64,000 nucleotides of DNA, from NCBI GenBank assembly GCA_021397845.1, contig CM038052.1, positions 174,518,183 to 174,582,182 on the forward strand. Reading direction: 5' to 3'. The translations under genes and the position numbers were made by a program. A model generated the notes under the pieces. The model was given only the letters and a program-made list of their open reading frames with translations, made no database searches and was not told the origin of the DNA. The stretch comes from Areca catechu. Lineage: Eukaryota > Streptophyta > Magnoliopsida > Arecales > Arecaceae. Positions 1 through 8,075 of this stretch are shown here, piece by piece (positions within the stretch are counted from its first letter, which is position 1; every line of letters starts with the position of its first letter).

Positions 1-1
1 C

Positions 2-457
2 CATGTGGACGGAGCCTCGAACTCCGGCGGGAGCGGAGCTGGGCTCATCCTTGCCAACGGCGACGGGGTCGTCGCCGAGTGTGCACTCCGTTTCCAATTC
101 CCCGCGACAAATAACCAGGCGGAGTACGAGGCACTTCTTGCCGGACTGAGAGTCTCCCGCGAGCTGGGCGTGACCAACCTCAGAGCTTTCACTGACTCCC
201 AGCTCGTAGCGGGGCAGGTGTCCGGAGAGTACGTCGCGCACGACCCCCAAATGGCGAAGTACTTGGAGCTCGTCAAGGCGGGCGTGTCCAAATTCCGCCG
301 CTTCAACATCTTCCACATCCCTCGCAGGGAGAACGCCCGCACGGACGCCCTCTCCCGGCTGGCGACCCTGCCGGACACGATGCTGGGACGCGCTCATGTG
401 GAGCGCCTTGAGGTCCCAAGCCTCGAAGCACCGGTGGAGGTCCATCAGGTCAGCTAG
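2..457 (+). CDS. Retrotransposon archaeal-type RNase H (partial, 5' end outside window)
   Basis: This is the RNase H segment of a retrotransposon polyprotein, which would degrade RNA in RNA:DNA hybrids during reverse transcription. It opens with HVDGAS (first catalytic Asp at about residue 3), then NNQAEYEALLAGL (Glu), TDSQLV (Asp) and a C-terminal REN..TDALSRL motif (last Asp), the D-E-D-D set of archaeal/plant-type RNase H. The frame is open from the window edge, so the true start lies upstream. It ends at a TAG at 455-457. The same frame continues without further interruption into the integrase from 458, so this stop splits what was one polyprotein. The fold assignment is firm; activity of this copy is unlikely. 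Confidence 0.85.
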   Translation, partial: HVDGASNSGGSGAGLILANGDGVVAECALRFQFPATNNQAEYEALLAGLRVSRELGVTNLRAFTDSQLVAGQVSGEYVAHDPQMAKYLELVKAGVSKFRRFNIFHIPRRENARTDALSRLATLPDTMLGRAHVERLEVPSLEAPVEVHQVS

Positions 458-469
458 GAGCCCAGCTGG

Positions 470-1699
470 ATGGACAAGTACGCTGCGTACATCGCCAGCG
501 GCACCCTGCCGGAGGACCAACAGACGGCTCGCCTCATCAGGAAGAAGGCCATGCGATTTGTCCTGATGGACGGGCAGTTGTATCGAAGATCCTACTCCTA
601 CCCCCTCCTCAAGTGCGTAGGACCCACAGAAGCCAAGCTTGTGCTCCAGGAGATTCACGAAGGCATCTGCGGGAACCACGTGGGGGGCAGGGCATTGGCG
701 TACAAGGCCCTCCGCCAGGGCTACTTCTGGGAAACAATGAAGGAAGACGCCGCCGACTTCGTGAAGAAGTGCGACCAGTGCCAACGTCACGCCACGGTGC
801 AGCGGCAACCCTCCAACCCAATATCTCAGCTCTCAGCCCCCTGGCCGTTCGCCCAGTGGGGGATGGACCTCCTGGGCCCATTCCCGCCGGCGTCTGGCCA
901 ACGGAAGTTCTTGATAGTGGCTATCGACTACTTCACGAAGTGGGTCGAGGCCGAACCCTTGGCGAGGATCACCGAAGCAAACGTCGCCAAGTTCTTCTGG
1001 AAGTCCATCGTCTGCCGCTTCGGCCTCCCCCACACTGTGGTCACCGACAACGGACGCCAGTTTGACTGCCGGGAATTCGAAGAATTCTGCAGCGACCTCG
1101 GCATCAGGCATCGCTTTACCTCGGTGGCGCACCCTCAGACCAACGGGGAGGCCGAAGTCACGAACAGGACCATTCTTCAGGGCCTCCGCACGCGGCTGGA
1201 CCAGGCCAAGGGCAGGTGGGCCGATGAGCTTCCCAGCATCCTTTGGGCATACCACACCACCCCAAGGACGGCTACCGACGAAACCCCATTCAACCTCGTC
1301 TTCGGAGCCGAGGCAGTCATCCCGATCGAGCTCAGCCTACCCACGCTGCGCGTGGAGCAATACGACGAAACAGAAAACCCGGCCAGGATGATGCTCAACC
1401 TAGACCTTCTCGAGGAAACAAGGGACAGTGCCCGAATCCGAATGGCGGCGTACCGGCAACGTGTAGCCAGATATTACAACTCCCGGGTGCGGCCTAAGGT
1501 TTTTCGTCCCGGAGACTTGGTCCTCCGGCGCGCCGAAGCATCCCAACCACGGGAATGCGGCAAGCTATCGCCCAACTGGGAAGGCCCGTATCGGGTGGCA
1601 GAAGCCCTCCCTCATGGAGCATATTACTTGGAAGAATTGGGAGGTGCCAGGTTCCCCCGGACATGGAACTCCTCGAACCTGAGAATGTACTATCAGTGA
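470..1699 (+). CDS. Ty3/gypsy integrase (3' end of pol)
   Basis: Integrase inserts retrotransposon cDNA into host DNA. Numbered from the Met at 470, an H2C2 zinc-binding domain is seen (H63, H70, C101, C104). The catalytic core has D133 (GMDLLGPF), D193 (VTDNG) and E229 (NGEAEVTNRT), with 35 residues between the last two, the DD35E signature. A GPY/F-type C-terminal module follows (NWEGPYRV near residue 366), ending in a TGA at 1697-1699. The start shown is only the first Met after the in-frame TAG at 455-457; the natural protein would be released from the polyprotein by protease. Within the 1.2 kb there is no further stop or frameshift, so the core is well kept. Confidence 0.9.
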   Translation: MDKYAAYIASGTLPEDQQTARLIRKKAMRFVLMDGQLYRRSYSYPLLKCVGPTEAKLVLQEIHEGICGNHVGGRALAYKALRQGYFWETMKEDAADFVKKCDQCQRHATVQRQPSNPISQLSAPWPFAQWGMDLLGPFPPASGQRKFLIVAIDYFTKWVEAEPLARITEANVAKFFWKSIVCRFGLPHTVVTDNGRQFDCREFEEFCSDLGIRHRFTSVAHPQTNGEAEVTNRTILQGLRTRLDQAKGRWADELPSILWAYHTTPRTATDETPFNLVFGAEAVIPIELSLPTLRVEQYDETENPARMMLNLDLLEETRDSARIRMAAYRQRVARYYNSRVRPKVFRPGDLVLRRAEASQPRECGKLSPNWEGPYRVAEALPHGAYYLEELGGARFPRTWNSSNLRMYYQ

Positions 1700-1763
1700 T
1701 GTAAGGCTCCCAGTTTCTGTAACAAAGCTTCCCCACTTCAAACACTCCCTTCTAACTTGGACA

Positions 1764-2550
1764 AGAAGGCCTACGGCATCGAGCTCAGTCCGGAGATCCT
1801 GGGCTTCGGCCTGGAGGGTGGCGCCGAACCCAGTTCGCCCACGCAAGCCTGGAGCACAGCTCAGCAAGCCGCGCAAGGTTTGAGAAAGCCTGCGGCATCG
1901 AGCTCAGTTCGGAGATCCTGGGTTCGGCCTGGAAGGTGGCGCCGAACCCAGTTCGCCCATGCAAGCCCGGAGCATAGCTCAGCAAGCCGCGCAAGGTTTG
2001 AGAAAGCCTGCGGCATCGAGCTCAGTCCGGAGATCCTGGGCTTCGGCCTGGAAGGTGGCGCCGAACCCAGTTCGCCCACGCAAGCCGGAGCACAGCTCAG
2101 CAAGCCGCGCAAGGTTTGAGAAAGCCTGCGGCATCGAGCTCAGTCCGGAGATCTTGGGCTTCGGCCTGGAAGGTGGCGCCGAACCCAGTTCGCCCATGCA
2201 AGCCCGGAGCACAGCTCAGCAAGCCGCGCAAGATTTGAGAAAGCCTACGGCATCGAGCTCAGTCCGGAGATCCTGGGCTTCGGCTTGGAAGGTGGCGCCG
2301 AACCCAGTTCGCCCACGCAAGCCCGGAGCACAGCTCAGCAAGCCGCGCAAGGCTTGAGAAAGCCTGCGGCATCGAGCTCAGTCCGGAGATCCTGGGCTTC
2401 GGCCTGGAAGGTGGCGCCGAACCCAGTTCGCCCATGCAAGCCCGGAGCACAGCTCAGCAAGCCGCGCAAGGCTTGAGAAAGCCTGCGGCACCGAGCTCAG
2501 TCCGGAGGTCCTGGGCTTCGGCCTGGAGGGCGGAGCAGAAACAGTGTTGC
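1764..2550 (+). repeat. 118-119 bp tandem repeat array, about 6.6 copies
   Basis: The phrase GGCATCGAGCTCAG recurs at 1775, 1894, 2012, 2130, 2249 and 2368, with a variant (GGCACCGAGCTCAG) at 2487, giving periods of 118 or 119 bp. Units are about 95% alike by eye, and the last one degenerates near 2550. The array starts about 65 bp after the integrase stop. Open frames over it are by-products of its composition, so I do not call a gene. Tandem arrays in the untranslated region 3' of pol are known from Tat elements such as Grande. Confidence 0.92.
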
Positions 2551-2787
2551 CTGCGCAAGGATGAAGGCGACCCAAAGTCAGGCCCACTCGAGGCTTGTTC
2601 TGCTGCGACGCGACTCAGCAGGCCCCATCCTTCGACTTGAGCAATGGGAGGACCAGGCCTGCAACTGTTTCAAGTGTTACAAACCGACATCTCAGAAAGG
2701 AAAAGAAAGGTGAGATGAAATGAAAAAGAATAACTCGAGGTTTTGTTCAACTTAGATTTTCATTGATGTAAGTAGTCGGTACAAGCT

Positions 2788-2813
2788 GGGAGTCCCGACA
2801 GGTCGGGACTCCC
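2788..2813. other. Perfect 12-bp inverted repeat with a 2-base loop
   Basis: The arms are GGGAGTCCCGAC and its exact reverse complement, separated by AG and followed on the + strand by a run of A. It lies about 100 bases beyond the stop of the antisense gene, so it could fold at the 3' end of that transcript, where it is followed by a different, AT-rich stretch. The pairing is directly visible. A role in 3'-end formation or RNA stability is inference. Confidence 0.8.
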
Positions 2814-2911
2814 CAAAAAAAAAAAAAAGAAGAAGAAGAGAAAAGACAACACAAAACGAGAACAACAAACAGAAGCAAAAAGGATGAGACATCAGGAAGA
2901 AGACGCCGGGT

Positions 2912-5178
2912 TCACTGAGGTGCAGGATCGGAGCCCTCTGCCGGAGGCGCGGGTGCTGCGTCCTCGACTTCTACAACGGCCGGCTCCTGGGGCTGCTCCG
3001 GGGCCGCGGCATCGCTGGTCGACGGCGCCGCAGGGGTCGCTTCGGCCGTGCCGGAGGCCCTGCTCTCGCCCCCTGGCCTCCTGCCACCAATTACAACCCC
3101 GCTCAGATCCAGCTGGGGGAAGAAGGCCCCCACCTTCTCCCGGCACATCCGGAACCCCTTCAAGAAGGAGTCCACGGCAGCCTCCCGGACCTCCGACGTG
3201 TACTCGTCGAAAGCCCGGAATTTGGGGACAGCCTCTTGCGCCTCCCGCTTGGCTGCCTCCAGGAGCCCGTTGACGTACGCGCTCCGGTCCTTCGCCGCGG
3301 CCGCGTCTCGCCGGGCCTCCTCCAGTTGGCGCTCCAGCCATTGGGAATGGGCCTGCAGGCGGGCCTTCTCCGCCGCCTCCTCCTCAGTTCGGTGCTGGTT
3401 GGAGGTCCGCTCCTCCAACAAGAGGCCTCCAACTCCTTGTTCCGCTCCTCGGAACGCGCCAGGTCGGACTGGAGGGCTTGCTTGTCGGCTCGCAGCTCGG
3501 CGCCCTTCTTCATTAAGTCCTTGACGTCGGCCGCGAGCTTGCCGAGTCTCTGCTCCCGCTCGGAGTCCCTCTTGGCGTTCCCTACGAGGAAATTCCTCAG
3601 TAGGAGGACGTCGTTCCTGATCTGCAATAACAAAAGCAATACAGTTCAGAATAAAAGAAGTTAAGTCCCGAAAGAAGGGAAAAGGAGAAGGGAGAAGCTC
3701 GGACTTACCGTGAAAAGCTGCGGGAGGATGCCGAGCAACGCGTCCGCATAATCCCGGCCGCCCCGAGCTCGGCGGTCCCGGGCGGTGGAGGCGTACTCCA
3801 TCATCTTCTCTGCCAGCCCTTTGTCAAGGATGACAGAGTCCCGGTGGGTGATCACCGGCGCCGGAGCCTTCGGGCCGGCAACTGCGGCGGCCGCCCCCTC
3901 AGCCGAGGCCGCAACCGATGGGCCGGCGGTTGCCGCAGACGGCGCTGTCGAGCTGGCAGCAATGACGGGCCCGGCGATGGGCGGAGCAGCAGGCGCTGGG
4001 GTCCTCTCGGCGGCGCCACCAGGTCGGGCGGCCGGGGCATCAGTAGCCCCGCCCTGAGGCAGCCTGGGCGGGGAAATGACAGCGACCGGGCTGGGCACGG
4101 CCACCGCCGCGACCTCCCGGCTCATCTCCGTGCGAGCCCTCTTCGCTGCGGGCTCGTCCACCTCCATGACGTCCCGCTGGGCTGCCCCCTCCAAGAGGTT
4201 CTCCAACGAAAACTTCATCTCTGCAAAACAAAAGAAACGGGAAGTCAGCCGGCTCGGTTATGAAGAGAAGGGGGGGCAGAGGTCAGAGTGGGGCCAAGTC
4301 TCACCGGTCTCACGGATGGGGCTGATACCGACCTCGAAAAGATTCTGCTCAGAGAGCAGAACCTCGAGCGCCGGGACCACGTCGCTCAGGAGCAGGCTAT
4401 AGGACTCCTGGTCCGCCGACTCGACCCGGGAATTTCGGTTCGGGATCCGGTCCGGTTCACTCCAGGCCCAGTCGACGTCGTCGACCGAGACGAAGAAAAA
4501 CCGGCTCTTCCACCCCTTGACCGAGGAAGGGAGGTCGAACCGGAGACACCTGGGCCGGGGCGAAATGTACCACCAGCCGTCATCGGTGGAGCACTTCTTC
4601 AGGGTGAACAAGGCCCTGAAGAGAGAAAAACGGGCAACGAACCCGTGGAAGTGACAGAAAACAATGAAGGAAAAGATGACCCGGATGGCATTAGGAGCCA
4701 GCTGGGCCGGGACAAGCCGGAAGTGGCTGAGGAAGGAAAGAAAGAAAGGATGTAGAGGAAACCGAAGACCCCCAAGGAGGAAGTCTTCGTAGAAGGCAAT
4801 GCGGCCGGGGCCACTCATGGTGACGCGCTCCCCGGACCGCGGAACAAACAGGCGAATTGACCCCGGAATGCCGTAGGCATCCCGGAGCAGGGAAAGATCG
4901 CCTTCGGTCATGGTAGAAGCATGACCGGAGGGACCGGCGGGAAGAGAAGGCGGAGCAGGAAGATCAGGCAGAGCAGGAAGTGAACGGAGGGGCACGGCAG
5001 GTGCAACCAGAGGGGACCGGATCCCCCTGGGGATACCAATGGTGATACCCCCGGGTTGCAGGCGCCGGCGGACCTCCTCCGGGATTGTCTCCTCATCTGA
5101 GGAGGAAGAAGATGGAGTCCTCGGCCGGGATGGACCGGCCTCGTCCGGATTGGAAGAGACATGGCGACGGCGCGCCAT
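2912..5178 (-). pseudogene. Antisense spliced gene of a Tat element (putative gypsy-type transposon family, PF04195-like)
   Basis: Three exons on the minus strand can be joined: 5178-4305, 4220-3709 and 3621-2912. Donors (GTGAGA and GTAAGT) and acceptors (TTTTGCAG and TTATTGCAG) are good, and the phases agree at both junctions. Exon 1 has a Ser/Pro-rich N-terminus (MARRRH), then a domain with FYEDFL..GLRFPLHPFF, PAQLAPNA, GWWYISPR and GWKSRFFFV. These resemble Pfam 'Transposase_28', found in proteins of plant gypsy elements. Exon 2 is Ala/Pro-rich with a short basic patch. Exon 3 is a long Glu/Arg/Ala coiled coil. Near 3420-3430 the reading frame shifts by one base, so the coiled coil continues in another frame to a TGA at 2914-2912. 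The protein's function is unknown. Its opposite orientation to pol matches the extra antisense ORF described for Grande (gene 23) and Retand. Confidence 0.72.
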
Positions 5179-5226
5179 AGAAAGGGAAAGGACGGAAAAA
5201 ATCAGAAAAGAAGCGAGAAAGAACAA

Positions 5227-5669
5227 GGGGGGCTAGAGGAGGAGAAGGAAGCACTCACCGAAAATACACCAGGCGAGCGCGAGCAACAGGAGTTGTTAGC
5301 CTGCAGCAAACCGCCCACGAAGCAAGGGAAAAGGCCTCGTTCTGGAAAGTCCCCTCCCTTTCAAACTCAGCCGACAGCGGCCGTACCCGTCATTCCGTCT
5401 CAGGCCATTGGATGATCGCCACGTGGGCGCACGCCCGACACCGACGCCTCGTTAACAGAGTAACGGCCTCTGCCTCGAAGCGACGCATTAATTACGAGCG
5501 AGTGGGCGACGCGTGACGGCTCCCCATAGGTCTTCAGCCGCATCGAGCCACGGCGACCAGGATCGTGGAAATTATGATGCAAGATCTTCGCCTCTCCACG
5601 TCATGTCCGCATTTAATCCCGACGTTCCGTTCTACGACGCCCCGACGGAACGGCGGGCTGGGAGGCAAC
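5227..5669. other. Gene-free part of the retrotransposon between antisense gene and 3' LTR
   Basis: This 443-bp stretch lies upstream of the antisense gene's start and should contain its promoter, but I see no clear TATA box. It ends with the moderately purine-rich GGGCTGGGAGGCAAC just before the proposed LTR start, a plausible polypurine tract for plus-strand priming. No coding sequence is evident. Confidence 0.4.
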
Positions 5670-7512
5670 TGTTACAGCCGTGACAATGACGTGGCCAGGC
5701 TCAGGTATCGTCGAATACGAGCGAGCCACGTGTATGTTTCCCCAGCCAAGTCAGCGCCACATCCTCAAGGCCAGGATCGGCTTGACTACACCGCCCGACG
5801 ACTGCCTGAGGCAAACCGCCCTCGCCGAGGTCGAGCTCGGCTCGGAGTTCCTCTACCACTTCATCGGCGCCCGGGCCCAGGAGGGGTCCACCTAAGCCGA
5901 GGTCGGCTGGTCCTTCGCCCTTCGCCAGGTGGCCGCCCGGAGACGGGCCCACCTCGGCCGAAGCCAGGCGACCTCCTGCCACCTCGCCAGGTGTCCACCC
6001 AGGAGGGGTCCACCTAAGCCGAGGTCGGCTGATCCTTCGCCCTTCGCCAGGTGGCCACCAGGAGACGGGCCCACCTCGGCCGAAGCCAGGCGACCTCCTG
6101 CCACCTCGCCAGGTGTCCACCCAGGAGGGGTCCACCTAAGCCGAGGTCGGCTGGTCCTTCGCCCTTCGCCAGGTGGCCGCCCGGAGACGGGCCCACCTCG
6201 GCCGAAGCCAGGCGACCTCCTGCCACCTCGCCAGGTGTCCACCCAGGAGGGGTCCACCTAAGCCGAGGTCGGCTGATCCTTCGCCCTTCGCCAGGTGGCC
6301 ACCCGGAGACGGGCCCACCTCGGTCGAAGCCAGGCGACCTCCTGCCACCTCGCCAGGTGTCCACCCAGGAGGGGTCCACCTAAGCCGAGGTCGGCTGGTC
6401 CTTCGCCCTTCGCCAGGTGGCCGCCCGGAGACGGGCCCACCTCGGCCGAAGCCAGGCGACCTCCTGCCACCTCGCCAGGTGTCCACCCAGGAGGGGTCCA
6501 CCTAAGCCGAAGTTGGCAGATCCTTCGCCCTTCGCCAGGTGGCCACCCGGAGACGGACCCACCTCGGCCGAAGCCAGGCGACCTCCTGCCATCTCGCCAG
6601 GTGTCCACCCAGGAGGGGCCCACCTAAGCCGAGGTCGGCCGATCCCTCGCCCCTCGCCAGTTGGCCCCCGGAGACGGGCCCAATTCAGCCGAGGTCAGAC
6701 CGCTCGTACGGCGAGGGCCCTGGGAAGAGAGACGGGCCCCGAGGCCATCCCTCGGGCCGTACGAATCCCAGACGGCATCCTGTACGGAGGGCGGCGGCAC
6801 GCGGGACATCACTAGCATCGGCCCGACAGGTCCCGCAGCCGAGAGACGCAACCCTGACGACACAGGCCCCATAGATGGATGGCGCCCGCGCTTGGAGAAG
6901 AGGGCGCTCTCACTGGGCCCAAGGCCTGACCGGCCGCCCTGCCAGCGCCGCCCTCCCCTCTTTCTCTTCTGTCTTTGCCTTTTCCCTGCTGGGCCCGGCG
7001 GACGAGATCGGAAAGCCGCCTGGCACCTTTCACCGAAAAAGGAAAAGAGAAGAGGACGGGGGAGGGAAGTTTCCGAGACGGAAAAAGACAAATGCGCGAC
7101 GGAAGGAGATAAAGAGGGAAGAATCTGGGGACGACAAGGTAAGCCAACCAGCCTGGGGACAAGGAGGGAGCATCGGCAAAAGGTCTGGCTCCGAAAGAGA
7201 AACGAGAGATCCCGAGAGGGGAACTCTAGGCGCGAGCTCGGCAAGGAGGCCCAGCCGAGATTCTGGTCCCCAGAGCGTTTCCTTCACCAGTTAACTCTCT
7301 AAGTCGGGAACCCTTTAGAGGGCCCGGCTGGAGAGTCTGTTCCTTCTCGTCGTCTACTGACTTGACCGTCGGAGCTCCCTCGCCGGGATCCCCGGCCAGG
7401 GTCCTTTAATCCCTTTGTTGCAGGTTCTCCGCGGGAAGGGAGGCTCCCTCACCAGGCGGTCAGGAAGGATCGGCTGATCCGAGGCACGGGCGCGGCGGCG
7501 AGAGCGGCAACA
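5670..7512 (+). repeat. 3' LTR of the Tat element (about 1.84 kb)
   Basis: The proposed LTR starts TGTTACAGCC at 5670 and ends GGCAACA at 7512, giving the usual TG...CA ends with a TGTT/AACA inverted repeat. A motif near 7356 (TGACTTGACCGTCGGAG) is, to my knowledge, common near the 3' end of Tat/gypsy LTRs in plants. The sequence is strongly GC-rich and changes abruptly to AT-rich at 7513. The partner LTR is outside the window, so both borders rest on motif logic alone. Many open frames here are composition artefacts. Confidence 0.6.
5881..6700 (+). repeat. 122-bp tandem repeat array in the LTR, about 6.7 copies, dimeric unit
   Basis: The phrase GAGGGGTCCACCTAAGCC starts at 5881 and recurs every 122 bp exactly (6003, 6125, 6247, 6369, 6491, and a variant at 6613). 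Each unit is itself two related halves: CGCCAGGTGGCC and CGCCAGGTGTCC recur at alternating 62 and 60 bp spacing. Copies are nearly identical, pointing to recent amplification or homogenisation. The position in the upstream part of the LTR would make it part of U3, the promoter-bearing segment. Confidence 0.93.
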
Positions 7513-7808
7513 AATATAAAATTAAATAATATTGAACTAAAAATATAGTTAAATTTTATTTATTTAACATATATAATTTATAAAATTGAAGATGATTTTA
7601 AAGTTGGTAAAAATAAAAAATATTTAATATGATTCAGTTGGGCTCGGACCGGATAAACCAGATTATCCGATATCCAATTGAGATGAATTTAAATAAAAAA
7701 AATCCAATTCTAATAATATTTAAATTAATTTAAATAATATATTAAATATTTAAATTTAAATTTGGATAGTTACGTGCCCGATCCAAATCAGGTTCGTTGT
7801 CATCCCTG
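7513..7808. mobile_element. Truncated hAT-like element, right end only
   Basis: After the LTR border the sequence becomes AT-rich with GGACCGGATAAACC and GATCCAAATCAGG motifs. It ends at 7791-7808 with a terminus whose reverse complement reads CAGGGATGACAACGAACC, resembling the Ac-type hAT terminal repeat (CAGGGATGAAA). The left end is missing, which fits the retrotransposon having inserted into this element or replaced its left part. No transposase is coded. Confidence 0.5.
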
Positions 7809-7906
7809 CTCCGGACGCTAAGGCGCCCCAGCCCCAACACGGTCCCCAAACGTCTTAAATTAAATTAAAACGCGTCAAGATCGCCGCTCTTTCTTTCACG
7901 TCGCTC

Positions 7907-7916
7907 TATATAAATA
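7907..7916 (+). promoter_or_regulatory. TATA box of the TFIIB gene
   Basis: TATATAAATA lies about 160 bp before the TFIIB ATG, in a C/T-rich setting. A transcript starting about 30 bp downstream would have a leader of roughly 130 bases, including the GA-rich run at 8010-8056. Confidence 0.65.
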
Positions 7917-8075
7917 TCTACGCTGCCATCGCCGATCCGCACCCAACCTTGGATTTCGGCCTTCCCTTCGCCCTCTCGTACTCTCTCCTCACCCTGGCCA
8001 TCGCCCTGAGAAGAGAACGAGAGAGAGGGAGAAGAGCGAGAGAGAGAGGGGGGCGGGGGGGGGAAAGAGATAGCG

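Larger units (their letters stand above)
1..7512 (+). mobile_element. 3' part of a Tat-lineage Ty3/gypsy LTR retrotransposon
   Basis: In order along the + strand there is an archaeal-type RNase H, a DD35E integrase, a 118-119 bp tandem array, a spliced antisense gene and a GC-rich 3' LTR. An additional RNase H of archaeal type directly before the integrase, and an extra gene in antisense between integrase and 3' LTR, are known marks of the Tat lineage (Grande, Retand and RIRE2 relatives). The 5' LTR, gag, protease and reverse transcriptase lie before position 1. An in-frame stop and a frameshift show that this copy is decaying. The right end at 7512 is chosen because the sequence there ends AACA, matching a TGTT start at 5670. 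The target-site duplication cannot be tested because the left end is outside the window. Confidence 0.82.

Noticed and set aside
613..1391. Other open frames overlapping the integrase on both strands
   Set aside because: The integrase frame has all domain motifs; the others are shadows of its GC-rich codons.
1757..2640. Long Ser/Arg-rich frames over the 118-bp array
   Set aside because: Open only because the repeat lacks stops in some frames; no start context or domain.
5881..6700. A CRISPR-like array
   Set aside because: Units are directly contiguous without unique spacers, and this is plant nuclear DNA.
5701..6874. Open frames of about 110-120 codons repeating every 122 bp
   Set aside because: They restate a non-coding tandem repeat with a stop once per unit; the translated sequences have no domain character.
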